From Dipteronia dyeriana (Eukaryota > Streptophyta > Magnoliopsida > Sapindales > Sapindaceae), in NCBI GenBank assembly GCA_032871835.1, contig CM065299.1:81969652-82033651 (forward strand): DNA of 64,000 bases, read 5' to 3'. The notes below the pieces were generated by a model. It ran no database searches and was not told where the DNA came from. It worked only from the letters and a program-made list of their open reading frames with translations. The position numbers and the translations under genes were made by a program. Position 1 is the stretch's first letter. Each line of letters begins with the position of its first letter. Positions 22,118-34,014 of this stretch are shown here, in pieces.

Positions 22118-23770
22118 TGATCGGTCTATTTCTGTCCATGTTTTAGATCCCCATTTCCTATTATTTGTTCTTTGTTCTTGGGTAAAATTAGGTATTTTAT
22201 GTGTTTGTTGAGCATGTATAGGTCACATTTCATTCAAGAGGTGTTATATGTTATTTTGGAGAAAACAAAAAGTCGACTTTCTGCCAGTGCAGAACAGTCA
22301 TATTGCGGGGCCAATATCTCTCAGCTCCAATCGAATTGTGTGTCCTACTACCTATAGATTGAAATCCCCGAAAGTCTAGTTTCTGGCGCACTTTACGGAT
22401 TGCAATTCCTATATTCCTAGAAGAAGTTATGTACAATTTATTAACCAAAGGTCAGTGTTGGATAGTCAACCGCGGCCTAGACCGCCGTCCAGGCATAAGA
22501 CCTAGCCAGCTGTCTACGGAGCGGTAATTGGCAGAGGAATTCCGCGGTCTGGACCGGGGTGACCTCCGGAGCAACCCATGCCGCGGTTTGACGGATGTTT
22601 GGTGGAAAACCACTCTGAATTAGTCCAGAATTGTTCCAAAACTTTCATAATCAAATTCTAATGATTTTAGAAGACCAAAACATGTTTGGAAAACTTCCAA
22701 AACTCAAATTATGAGTCAAATATCAAAAGAGGAAATTCAATTTAGGAAATGATTCTCATTCCTTGTTTCATTCTACTTTCCCACTTGATGGATTTCCTAA
22801 ACCTAAGATGAATTGGGGGTTCACAAGGAAAAATAAACTATAAATACTCCATATTCTTTACAATTGAAAGAGAAGGAGAGGAAGCCAAGGGAGGTCCCAA
22901 GCCACTAAGGAGGCTGTCCCCCACCACTCCATCACCAATTTACATTCATCTTTGCACATCGAAGATTGAAGACGAAGAAGAATTCATCAATGGGTTTTAT
23001 TATTTCTTTCTCTTCTCTTTCTATTTTCGCCATGTGTAACTAATTCCATACTAGGGAATCAATGTGAACCTCTATGAATGCTCTTTATTAGAATTGACCA
23101 TATTTTCATTAATTCGAGTTTTGATTTATTCAATTCATCCTATGTCTTAATTCTTTATTCTTCTTAATGCATGATCATATGTTGGCATGAATTTAGGGTT
23201 TTGATAATTTAATGATTAAGGTTGGAGTATTGATCTATACGTAATCTTAATTAATATTCAATTGAATGAATAAAACTGATCTTAACATTGATCTATGGAA
23301 GTAGGTTTTGGTTTATTGTTCTTGCACTTAATGTGTTCTCGATTGTAGTTTGCACCATTGATCTATGGGTAAATTGTAATTGAGAACACTTGATTCATCC
23401 CAGGATCATACGGTAATAATCATACTTAAGATAAGAACGAACCCTTAACTTGATTAATATCTTTCACAGTCAATTCGAAACATTGAGTAAACATAGTAGG
23501 GGAGCATTGATGACCTAGTGCTTTCTCACCTTTGATCACAACCAATCTCTTCAATTGCTTTCATTAGATTAATTTAATTTAGTTTTTAGTTTAAATCAAT
23601 TCACCATCAATTTCTGGTTGTTTTTAGTTTAACTTTAATTAGAATTAGATCTAACCAAATAAATCACTTTTACTCGTAGGAACGATCCTTACTTGCCGCT
23701 GTACGATACAATATCTTCACGATTCGTACACTTGCGAGTATTGTTTTTATAAACATGATTACACACATCA
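22118..23770 (+). repeat. 5' LTR of Athila-like element
   Basis: 1,653 bp from TGATCGG to ACACATCA, directly before the primer site. It includes GC-rich phrases such as CCGCGGCCTAGACCGCCGTC near 22471 and a long AT-rich U5-like part. The first ~400 bp are repeated at 27246-27652. Confidence 0.8.
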
Positions 23771-23776
23771 AGTTTT

Positions 23777-23794
23777 TGGCGCCGTTGCCGGGGA
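23777..23794 (+). other. Primer-binding site, tRNA-Asp type
   Basis: TGGCGCCGTTGCCGGGGA begins six bases after the LTR end. This is the primer site known from Athila and related plant gypsy elements. Confidence 0.85.
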
Positions 23795-23920
23795 TTAGTT
23801 GAATTTATTGGTTATTTCTACTTTCAGTTTTAGTTTTTTTTTTCTTTAGTAGTAGAGTCATTAGTTAATAGTTTTTTTTTTCTTTTTTTTTTCTTTTTTC
23901 TTGTTTTATTTTCAGGTATA

Positions 23921-24890
23921 ATGAACTTCTACGGACAACACGCTTATGATGAGGAAAGAGAAACACTTCATGGATTTACTATTCAACTAGCTGATTTAAG
24001 TCAACAGATAGAAAGGATGATTTCGATGACTCCGAGGAGAAAACAAGGGGTTTGCAAGATATGTGGAATGGTTGGAATTTCCAGAATATGTTGAAAAACA
24101 GACTCAAGCATTGAATTCCTACAACATGAGGGCTATGCATGAACCATTTGAAAATTCCTACAATTCGTGGCCTATCAATGAATCATATGGAAATTCCCAC
24201 AATCAATGGTCGAGTTATGAACCATATGACAATAATTACAACTCGGATTGGAGGAATCATCAAGACTTCTCGTGGAGCAACGCTAAAGTCAATACCTATG
24301 AGCAGCCGGTCTCACCATCATTGGAGGATACAATGAAAGCGTTCATACAGACTATGGAACAGAGAATGAATCAGCATGATAAAAACACCGATGTGAGAAT
24401 GCAGAATTTTGATGATTCATTAAGAAAGATAGAAACACAAATTGGGCAATTGATTGAAGTTTTCCAAAAGGAGGAGCCCGAAGAATTCCCCTGCCAAACG
24501 GAGCAAGAAGAAGCTACCAAAATCCCTTTGAATGATGAGATTATCAATACCATAGTAACCCATGAATTTTCTAACGATTTTTCTAGTGTTGTAGATGAAG
24601 AAGTTGAAAAGGAGGAGATGGAAGAAAAAGCGAAGGAAGCGGAAGATGTCCCTTTTGAGGCACCGCTCCTATACAAGGAACTCAAGCCTTATGTCCCTCC
24701 CATAGCTTTTCCGAGCAGCCTACACAATATCAAATGGAATAAGTGTTTTTCTAAACTTATTTTACCATACTTTATATTGAACATTTACTTGCCTTTGCTT
24801 ATCGTGTGTAGGAACATGCCGACATGTGAAGTTTTTTTCCAAGATATGATCGCGCGCAAGCGTAAATTTGAGAAATTGGAATTTAGTTGA
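23921..24890 (+). pseudogene. Gag of Athila-like element, frameshifted
   Basis: ATG 23921 opens MNFYGQHAYDEERETLHGF, then a coiled region, then VCKICGMVG, the first half of a zinc knuckle. A shift near 24070 changes frame and the expected His is unreadable. The 275-codon frame 24063-24890 continues WLEFPEYVEKQ and a Tyr/Asn/Trp-rich repeat of NSY motifs (YNSDWRNHQDFSW). A helix LRKIETQIGQLIEV and an acidic stretch follow, ending with KPYVPPIAFP near residue 212, the usual end of Athila gag. It may bind RNA and package transcripts if intact; here it is broken. Confidence 0.7.
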
Positions 24891-27245
24891 GTTTTCCAAG
24901 CATCCGTCTTGCCGAGATGTTAAATAAAGCGCTTGGTGGGAGGCAACCAACCTAGGTATTTTTTTTTAAGAATGTTTTTTAGTTTTATAGTTTTCTTTTT
25001 TTAGTTTTTGTGTTTTGAGTTCTTGCCTTCCATACTTTTTCTTTATTCGTTGTCCATATTTTTAATGTCATATGAACATTGAGGAAAATATTTAGATTAG
25101 GTTTGGGGGTGTGAATTCATGTTTATTTTATTTTATTGAGCGATTTGTTCAAATCTACGAAAAAATGCTCTGTTTTGAATTTTTTTGAGCCAAACGTTTT
25201 ATTAAAACTGTGTTCATTGGTGAGGAAATAATTTTTTTTGTCCATGTATAGTTCTTTGATGTTTCGATACGAATCTAACGGTATAAATAACGTAAAATTA
25301 TGGGCAGTAGTTTAAAAGTTATGAATGTTTCTTCGACCAAAGGTCATGGGCGATGCCCTGTTTTTGCAATTCTGCACGTGAACTGTTTTCAATGTCTGTT
25401 TCTCATTTTTCCGATTCGAATTTTGAAATACTTTATAAATGAAAAGTGTGAATTTATATGTCTAGTTTCTTGTGTTAAAATATGGTTAAATTATATTTAG
25501 TAATTTGAGAGATATAAATTAAATAACAGACATAGATCTTTTTAGAAAGTCACCAGTTTTGAATCGTTTGTCCTCTATTTTTCGATGCTTCTTTTGTGTG
25601 CTTTAAGAGCCGTAATATATCTTTATTCACTGAGTTTAAACTAAAGTCTTGCCACTTAGAGTAGTGCATTGCATTTTTCAAAATTTATGGCATGCTCTTG
25701 ATATGATAGTAGATATGATGCTGAGTTGAATAACCATGATTAATAGTGGAGACTACCATTGTGAGTTCACTAAGCCAAAAAGTGTACATAATTATCATTA
25801 TAGAGGGTTTGTTGTTTCTACTCCTAAACACTCATTAGGTTCTTAGCATTAGAAATGATCTCAATAGGTTATGCATTGGATATTAAAGAACATTCATCAT
25901 AAAAAGATATCACATGTGAACTTTGCTCTTGTTTTGGTTGAACCATTAGAAGTGATATAGGCAATGTGTGCTTTAACTCACTTAAAAGGCCTTAAATATT
26001 TCCTACCTTATGTGTGTGCTCCATAGCCAATTTTGAAGCCAAACACTATAAGACCTTTTCTTTCATCACCCACATTAACTTAACCCCAATGTGCCATATA
26101 TTAGCCATACCTTATAACTTGGGATCATATTGAGGTGATGAAGATAATTGAAGAGAGTTCGAAATGGGTGATTTTTGATGTGCATGTACCAAGACAAAGC
26201 TAGAAGATCAAATGCAAAGAAGGTGTTGGAAGAACTATGTAATTGATGTACAAATTCTCATCTTATATATAAAAAAGAAAAACTTGAAAAAAAAAGAAAA
26301 AAGATAATTGAATGAGATGATGAATCAAATCAAATGTAAGTGAAACGGATAGAGCTTTATCATGAAAGTGATGAGAAATCAAAATCAACTCAAGAAGGAG
26401 AATTAACAAAAATTGTTCAAGAAGCCTGGATGCAAGTGGAATGAAGAATTTGAAGAAATTCAATCGAGTATGAAGATTACCGAAGAATTTCTCGATATGA
26501 TCCTAGGTTTGTTTGCTATCCTTTTTCTCATTCTTTCTTAACCTTCACCCAATGACCCCGTTACAACCAAAGAAAAGACCTAATTGATCTTTTAGGGATG
26601 CTAGCTCGAGAGTAAAGGTAAACATGTGCTCTATCTTGTTCTTAATGTCTGATTCCATTCATGAGATTCTTTGTATAAAATCAAGCGTTCTTTCTATTAA
26701 ATATTCATATGCGATTATATCTTGAAATTTCTTGTGCATAAAGTCCATTCGCATATGCTTGATGAGTATATTTGCCTAGGTTATGTGTGAAATTAATGAG
26801 TGACATCCTGTGAGAATTAGAGTCGAGGCGAATTATATCTATGACATTTAATGAATGCGTTTTTGAAGTTAGAGTGTCTTGAGTATGGGCTTTTTATTAA
26901 AACTAAGTAGTGCATTCAAATTTGTGGCATAATTTTAGTCTTTATTCAGTGGCTCTAGCATGTATTGGTTTTGAATGGTACATTTGAGTTTGCGTTTTGA
27001 TTATTTGATTTTTCGTAGAAATATGTTTGTGGGTAGCATAACTGAAAACCCTCAGGAGACAAAACTCCTCCTACTAGGGACACCTAGAGGTTTAAAGGCT
27101 TGTAGCATACGCTCAATGCTATCGTGTTCCCTATGAAAGTGGCTTAGTTTATTTTTATTTTATTTTTAGATTTTCGTTTGTTTTTAGTTTTTGTTTTTAT
27201 TCTAGTTTTGCTCGAGAACTAGCAAAAGATAGGTTTGGGGGTATT
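24891..27245. other. Noncoding internal region of Athila-like element
   Basis: 2.35 kb with no recognisable pol domain on either strand. It contains two GTTTGGGGG purine tracts (about 25101 and 27231), as known from Athila-type elements, and many short AT-rich motifs. Confidence 0.55.
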
Positions 27246-27652
27246 TGATCGGTCTATTTCTGTACATGTTTTAGATCCCCATATCCTATTATTTGTTCTT
27301 TGTTCTTGGTTAAAATTAGGTATTTTATGTGTTTGTTGAGCATGTATAGGTCACATTTCATTCAAGAGGTGTTAGATGTTATTTTGGAGAAAAAGAGCAA
27401 AAAGTAGACTTTCGGCTAGTGCAGAACAGTCATATTTCGGGGCCAATATCTCTCAGCTCCAATTGAATTGTGTGTCCTACTACCTATGGATTGAAATCCC
27501 CGGAAGTCTAGTTTCCGGCGCACTTTACGGATTGCAATTCCGATATTCCTAGAAGAAGTTATGCTCAATTTAGTAACCGAATGTCAGTGCTGGATAGTCA
27601 ACCGCGGCCTAGACCGCCGTCTAGGCACAAGACCTAGCCAGCGGTCTACGGA
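27246..27652 (+). repeat. Truncated 3' LTR of Athila-like element
   Basis: It matches the first ~400 bp of 22118-23770 with few differences, then stops after GCGGTCTACGGA. hAT transposase sequence follows at once. The remaining ~1.2 kb of the LTR is missing. Confidence 0.8.
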
Positions 27653-28671
27653 TAAGAAACAGGCAGACCAAATCTGATCTATTCGTTCTCCATATGAAGA
27701 AAGTTTCGAAACCGAATGGAACATGTTTGGCGGTGTGCAATTACTGTCTTAAAGAATACAAGTGGATTAAATCTTGAGGATACGACACATATAGAAAGCA
27801 TATTACGACCCGTCATCCAGCAGAACATGCCAAGGGGAGTACACAATCTCAAATTTCTAGGTTTTCTACCCCTTACACTCAATTATTTAAATGTAGTGAT
27901 CAAGCTAATAGAGAAGAATTAGCTAGGATGGTAGATGTCGAACATTTACCTTTAGTTTTGGTGAAAAAGTTGGTTTTATTAAATATTGTCATAAACATTA
28001 AATCCTGCTGCATGTCATTCCCCTATAACCACTCTCACATGTACAATGTATGATATTTATAAAAAGGAAAAAAGGATTTTGAAAAAATATTTTACAAACT
28101 ATAAAGGTCTTGTTTCGGTATGTGCTGACATATGACTGACCATTGGCGAATGCATTCATACTTGGTGTAACTTATCATTATATGGACAAAGCATGGACAA
28201 TACAAAAAGAATTCTTACATTTATAGTTTTTGATGATGTACATACTGCTGATAATATTTATAAAAATATGAAAATCATTTTTGAAGAGTATAAAATTGAA
28301 AGCAAAATTTTTTCAATTGGTTTTTATAATGCTTCTAATAATACGACAGTTATTCCTGGTTTAATTGAATTATGCAAGCCTTATTTTAATAGTAATTTTT
28401 TTCATCAAATATGTGCTTGCTATGTTTTAAATTTATGCGTTCAAAAAGGTTTGAAAATTCTTCAAGATTTTATTAAACCATTAAGGATGTCCTCTCATAT
28501 TTGTGGAAACATCCTAATGTTATGAAAGCATGGGTAATATTTTGTAAACAGGCAAGTAGGCATCCCATTAGATTTTGTCGTGATGTTCTAACATGTTGGA
28601 ACTCTACTTATAAATTGCTTTGTGAAAGTTTTGAATATAGAGATTTATTAGTTTCTTTTATGCAATAAAAT
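27653..28671 (+). pseudogene. hAT transposase: BED finger and catalytic region, first part
   Basis: The plus strand reads a BED zinc finger, AVCNYCLKEYKW then, after a stop, YRKHITTRH (CX2C and HX4-5H ligands). A linker follows, then the catalytic part: SVCADI near 28120 (first Asp), a stop, and the open piece 28193-28525. That piece has RILTFIVFDDVHTADNI, KIFSIGFYNASNN and CACYVLNLCVQKGLK. The FYN motif replaces the catalytic Asp (FDN in the copy at 62438) by Tyr. Coding then breaks off where the Tat element inserted. Confidence 0.82.
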
Positions 28672-29547
28672 TGTCGTATGTAAATTTTACCAAGCATACA
28701 CGTCATTGACAGGAAGAAAAAAATAGCCAGGTGGACGCCCAAATGTGCATTCGGGAAATATCCTATAATGCATCATTAAAGAGAAGAAAGCCCGAGTAAG
28801 CATATATTAAATAAAACCTACTCGGGATTAGTTAACAGCACTCGGGACTGGTTAAACAACGCTTCCACTCGGGCTCAAACAGTGCTACTCGGGACCATCA
28901 GGTATTACTCTTACTCGGGAATAAATACGACTCGAGTAAGAACTTGGTGCTTATTTGATACGAATTAAGTCATTAAATACGCGACGATATCCATCAGGAA
29001 GGAATCCCAAATAAAATAGAGCATTAAATTAGAAGAGTCCACAATCAGGAAATAACTTGATTTCTTTGCAAATGCTACATTCTTATAAGGAAACAAGTCC
29101 AAATTGAACTGCACTACTAGAATCTCGCTCGATTTCTATAAGAGACTCCGAAACAGGAAAGAAGACAAATCGACCTCAAGAAAGTAACCGAATCACAATT
29201 AAATACAAAGATCCTGTATTACTTGTACAAGACAGATTAGGGTTCTATAAACATATAAATAGACCCATAATCTCGTCCAGAAAAGATATAGGCAATATAG
29301 CATACAACAATTATAGTAAATACAGAGAGAAAAAAGAGAGATCGAGAGCTTGTAAACATCTTATTCTCTTAGTGGATTTTGGCTTGGTTGATTCTTCAAC
29401 CACCCGTGGATGTTTCTCCGGCCATCGGAGTTTTACCACGTAAAACTTGTATTTGTTACTCTCTTTGCATCTCTTTCTCTTTAATTCAATAGCCGAAATC
29501 CAATTCTTGTTGGCCTTTTTGGCATAATCCAGAAATTGACGTCAACA
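28672..29547 (+). repeat. 5' LTR of plus-strand Tat element
   Basis: 876 bp, TGTCGTATG to GACGTCAACA. It holds repeated ACTCGGGA/CTCGGGC motifs (28790-28935), the reverse complement of the CCCGAGTAG array in the minus-strand copy. It is homologous to 3465-4345 and 13938-14816. Confidence 0.92.
29254..29262 (+). promoter_or_regulatory. LTR TATA box
   Basis: TATAAATAG lies about 290 bp before the LTR end and is preserved with one change in both minus-strand LTRs. It is the likely start signal for the retrotransposon transcript. Confidence 0.5.
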
Positions 29548-29549
29548 AT

Positions 29550-29577
29550 TGGCGCTAGAAGGAGGGGCTTGAACCTC
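29550..29577 (+). other. Primer-binding site of plus-strand Tat element
   Basis: TGGCGCTAGAAGGAGG begins two bases after the LTR and continues into GGGGCTTGAACCTCCG. It looks like the complement of a tRNA acceptor arm and T-arm. The tRNA species was not determined. Confidence 0.6.
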
Positions 29578-29594
29578 CGAACTTGTTAAAAGCG

Positions 29595-31170
29595 ATGGCA
29601 GGAAGCAGAAGTAGTTCAGGGAATGGCCAAAAATAACCAGGCGATTTCAATGTTGGCAATACGTCACAAGATCCTGCAGCAAACACAGAAAACCAGCATG
29701 CGCACCTGGTGGGGATCCAGCAAGTTTCTCCAACCAGCAAAGATCTTACGCTGCTTTTCCCAGAGGCCCTGCATCAATTGGTTACGGACGCAGCAAGGGA
29801 AGGGATTGATCTACTGACAGCAGGAGCACATACTCCCAATTTTCCACCCGTAAGGCTCCGTTCGATGGTGGTTGGGCCAGGAATAACTATGCCAGAAACC
29901 AAAAGTAACTCTTCCCCAATCAATCCAGCTGGATAGAAAACACTAGAAGAGGAAAATCACCAGAGGCTGGATCGCAATCAAACAATACGTGTCAGACATC
30001 GTAAATACGACCGGCCCAGAGGAAGGTCATCATTAGAAGGCAGTGATCAACACCATCGCAAACGTCATCATGGAGTCACACGAGAGGTCCGGCATCAGAG
30101 TGAAGAGTCTGAGGAAAGAATGAGTTACCCAACGGTTCAACAGTCGAGGAAGCCCGGTGGAAGACAGAGATGTCACAATCCAGAGCCTAACTCGAGAAGT
30201 AGAGAATAACAGGCGATAGATGGAGGCACTAGTCAGACGTTATGGCTGTAACGATCTATCCGATGATGACTCCGACAGTCCATTCACCAGGGAGATTTTG
30301 CGGACCCCTTTCCCAGAAAGATTCAGGATGCCGCATGTGGAGCAATTCAAAAAAGATATAGATCCAAAGGAGCACGTTAGACGCTATAAAAGTGCCATGG
30401 CTCAATATGCCCGCAGTGACCCCCTATTGTGTCTCAACTTTCCGCAAACACTGGGGGACACAGGCTCAAGATGGTTCGGAAGACTACCCCCGACGAGCAT
30501 CGGAAATTTCAGCGAGTTGAGCAGGAGCTTCTCAAGGCAATTCCTGAGCAACGTTCACAGGAAGAAGTCGGTGGCCTACCTCTCTCAAATAAAACAGGGG
30601 AATGACGAGTCATTAAAAAAGTACTTGGGCCGGTTCGGCCAAGCAGTATCAGAAATTGGCATCGCTAATGATGAAGCAATTATTGTTACCTTCACCAATA
30701 ACTTGCAGAATGAACGACTATCCTTCGATTTGAGAAGAGCACGGCTGACTAGGTATGCTGACATGATGGATATGGCGGGAGGATACGCTCTGGCCGAGGA
30801 AGAAGAGTTAGCTAAAGGAGGAAGCTATATGCATGGAGGAAAGCCCGAACAGAAGAATACCGAATCCAAGGGGCAGAATCAAAAGGAAAAACGGAAAAGG
30901 AACGGCAAGGAGAAAAACAAGGATGAGAGTAATGGGATCAATGCCGAACGGTCCACAGAGAAATGCCGAGGCAGATATACCAATTACACCCCTCTTCAAA
31001 AGAAACAAGAAGAAATTCTAGCCATCTTGGAAGAAAAGAATATGGTGTAAGAACCGCGGCGACAATCACAGTTCGCCCGGAGAGATACAACCAAGTATTG
31101 CAGGTTTCATAAAGAAACCGGGCATGAGACTTCAAAGTGTTTTCAGCTCAGAGATTACATAGAGACTCTT
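29595..31170 (+). pseudogene. Gag of plus-strand Tat element
   Basis: ATG 29595 opens MAGSRSSSGNGQ before a TAA. The N-terminal part is broken by further stops to ~30215. The 276-codon frame 30220-31050 carries the Retrotrans_gag domain: PHVEQFKKDIDPKEHVRRYK, GSRWFGRLPP, FSRQFLSNV, LKKYLGRFGQ. It ends in a Lys-rich tail. After one stop a CCHC-like block follows (YCRFHKETGHETSKCFQL, ~31094-31147). The structural protein would form virus-like particles; here it is interrupted. Confidence 0.85.
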
Positions 31171-31494
31171 ATTCGGGAAGGGCACCTGCAGGATGTTATC
31201 TTGAAAAAAGACGAGAGACCAGAAACCAAGAAAGTCAAGGTTGATCACAACCCTGGTCAAAACCAAAGAACCAGCCTCGAAGCCAATCAAGTAATACATA
31301 CAATTTTCAGAGGACCTTCTACTGGGAGAAGCAACTGAGAACGAACTCAGGAAATCAGAGAAGCAATAGAAGCAAGGAATAACTTCGACATAAACTCTGT
31401 TGAACCAGACCCGAAAAGGGTAAAGGAAGGATGGGACCCAATAGTCTTTACAGAGGCAGATTCCCATGGCATCGATGTTCGACCTAATGAAGCT

Positions 31495-33105
31495 TTGGTT
31501 ATAAGTGCCCGGATTGGCCATAGGGAAGTCCGAAGAATTTTAATAGATAATGGGAGTTCATCAGACATCCTAAGCGTGGCCGTATACGACCAGCTAAGAC
31601 TGGACCGAAAAGATTTACAGTCTTTCCACACTCCATTAAGAGGATTTAGGGGAATAGAGGTCAGGTCACTCGGGACGGTAAAACTACCTGTGAAGATCGG
31701 GACGGCACCATGCCAGAGGACTGTCCTGCTCGACTTCATGGTAGTTGACTTGGATAATTGGCCGTATAATGCATTATTGGGCCGGCCATTCCTAAATAAA
31801 AAAAGGGCCGTGACGACCACTTATGCATTAATGATCAAGTTCCCAACAGAACAAGGGGTTGTGATAGTCAAGGGATCCCAAGAGATGGCCCGAAGAGCAA
31901 ATCTGTCAGTATACAGAGACAAGCATGATGTTGAACAAGTGTGCACCATAATGCAGCCAAATCAGTGTAAAAAATCCTTATCATTCGAACTGGATCCAAT
32001 AGAGGGCTCAAATGAATACAAAATAGAATTGGTTGAAGTAGTACTTGAAGAAGACAAACCGGACAAGAAAATCAAGATCGGGGCCAACTTGGATGGAAAA
32101 GTCAAGCAAGACTTAGCCAATCTGCTTAGAGAATACAAAGATGTATTCTCCTGGAGTCACGAAGATATGATCGGGATAGATGCCCGAGTAATATCCCACC
32201 ACCTCGCAGTAAGCCCGAATGCAAAACCGGTAATACAAAAGAGAAGATCGTTCAATCCTAAAAGAAGTCAAGCAATCAAACAAGAGGTGGAAAAGTTACT
32301 AGCGACTGGATTAATCAGAGAAGTCAGCTACCCTCAGTGGGTAGCCAACGTAGTCCTCGTCCAGAAGAAAAATGGACAATGGAGGATGTGCGTAGATTTC
32401 ACGGATCTAAACAAGGCATGTCCAAAGGATAGCTTCCCACTTCCAAGGATAGATCAGCTGGTGGATGCCACAGCAGGTTATGAATTGCTCAGCTTCATGG
32501 ACGCTTACTCGGGATATAATCAGATCCGGATGAACAAAACTGATGAAGAAAAAATAGCTTTCACAATGGATCAGGGTTTATATTGCTACACAGTAATGCC
32601 CTTCGGTTTAAAAAATACAGGAGCTAAGTACCAAAGGTTGGTCAACAAAATCTTCACTCGGCAAATAGGAAGGAACATGGAAGTGTACATTGATGACATG
32701 TTGACTAAAAGCGTCTCATCAGATGAGCATGCCCGCGACCTCCGAGAGACATTTGATGTTTTGAGAAGATACCAGATGAAATTAAACCCAAACAAATGTT
32801 TATTCGGAGTCCATTCGGGAAGATTCTTGGGTTTTCAAGTCCATCAAAGAGGAATTGAAGTTAATCCCGAGAAGATCCAGGCTTTGCAAGAAATGACCTC
32901 ACCTAAAACATTGAAAGAGGTACATCGCTTAACAGGGTGTTTAGTCTCCTTAGGAAGATTCATCTCAAGGGCTACAGACAGGTGCGCACCTTTCTTCAAG
33001 ATAATCAAAAAAGGGAAAGGCCTGGAGTGGAATAAAGAGTGTGAACAGGCATTCTTAAAAATAAAAAAGTACTTGGGGAAGGCTCCCATCCTCTTAAAAC
33101 CGTAA
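31495..33105 (+). pseudogene. Protease-reverse transcriptase of plus-strand Tat element
   Basis: A single open frame of 536 codons. The protease is at residues ~1-120, with active site LIDNGSSSDIL (DNG) and ALLGRPFLNK. A linker follows, then RT at ~250-430: RMCVDFTDLNKACPKDSFPL, DAYSGYNQIRMNK, CYTVMPFGLKN, and catalytic YIDDM with both Asp. The thumb is GRFLGFQVHQRG. A single stop at 33103 separates it from RNase H. It is the best-preserved polymerase in the window. The upstream join to gag is broken. Confidence 0.92.
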
Positions 33106-33996
33106 AAAGGGGAAATACTTCAGCTGTATCTGTCAATAACCGAGCTTGCAGCAAGTTCAGTCTTAGTCAGAACAAAAGATGGAGTGCAGAAACCAGTGTA
33201 TTATACTAGCAAGGCACTCGTACCGGCCGAGACCAGGTACTCACAGGCAGAGAAGATAGCCTTAGCATTGGTTTCAGCAGCAAAAAAGCTGAGACCATAT
33301 TTTCAGGCCCATACGATTCAGGTTCTCACCAATTGTCCATTAAGACAAATCATACAAAAGCCAGAGATATCAGGAAGACTTACTAAATGGGCAATCGAGT
33401 TAAATGAATTCGATATTCATTATGTCCCCAGAACCTCCCTCAAAGGACAAGCGGTGGCAGACTTCATAGCTGAGTTCACAGAACCAAACCTGGAAGCAAA
33501 AAGACTGTTGGATAAAAGTTTCCCATGGAAACTATATGTTGATGGTTCTTCAAACACTCATGGCAGCGGGGCAGGGATCGTAGTTCGCACCCCAGAAGGA
33601 GATGATGTTGAATGTGCCATGAGATTTGATTTCAAAGCAACCAATAATCAAGCCGAATACGAGGCATTGTTAGCTGGACTCAGAGTCTGCATAGCTCTTG
33701 GGGCAGATGAAGTTGAGATATTCAGCGATTCACAGGTAGTTGTCAACCAGGTTATGGATGAGTACCTGGCCAAAGATGAAGGTATGATTGCCTACCGTGA
33801 CATCGCAAAACAGCTCCTCCAAAAATTTAAGGAATACAAGATCGCTCAGATCCCCAGAGAAGAAAATGAAAAGGCAGACGGTTTATCTAAATTAGCGACA
33901 GCAACAACCTCAATCAGACCAAAGACCATTCCAGTTGCACACCTCCTTAAACCGAGTACAGCTGAACCTAAGCATTTGGAAATTTTAGAAATCTGA
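33106..33996 (+). pseudogene. Dual RNase H of plus-strand Tat element
   Basis: In frame with the RT after one TAA. The first part is the degenerate gypsy RNase H (LYLSITELAASSVLVRTK, VYYTSKALVPAETRYSQAEK), which lacks the expected first Asp. The second is archaeal-type RNase H, with LYVDGSSNTHGSGAGIV, NNQAEYEALLAGL and EIFSDSQVVVNQV keeping the Asp-Glu-Asp positions. It ends at a TGA at 33994, with integrase beginning almost at once. Confidence 0.9.
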
Positions 33997-34014
33997 ACAC
34001 CGTAAGATGGTTGG

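Larger units (their letters stand above)
22118..27652 (+). mobile_element. Athila-like gag-only LTR element (TR-GAG-like), 3' LTR truncated
   Basis: The 5' LTR (22118-23770) and the start of a 3' LTR (27246-27652) share TGATCGGTCTATTTCTGT and about 400 bp of following sequence. The primer site TGGCGCCGTTGCCGGGGA (23777) is the tRNA-Asp type of Athila/Tat elements. The internal 3.5 kb holds only a broken gag. No protease, RT or integrase was seen. A purine tract precedes the 3' LTR (AGGTTTGGGGG, 27231-27241), and a similar one lies at 25101-25110. It is non-autonomous by design or deletion. Confidence 0.78.

Noticed and set aside
31347..31820. 157-codon minus-strand ORF
   Set aside because: A shadow of the protease region of the plus-strand Tat element, which has the conserved motifs on the other strand.
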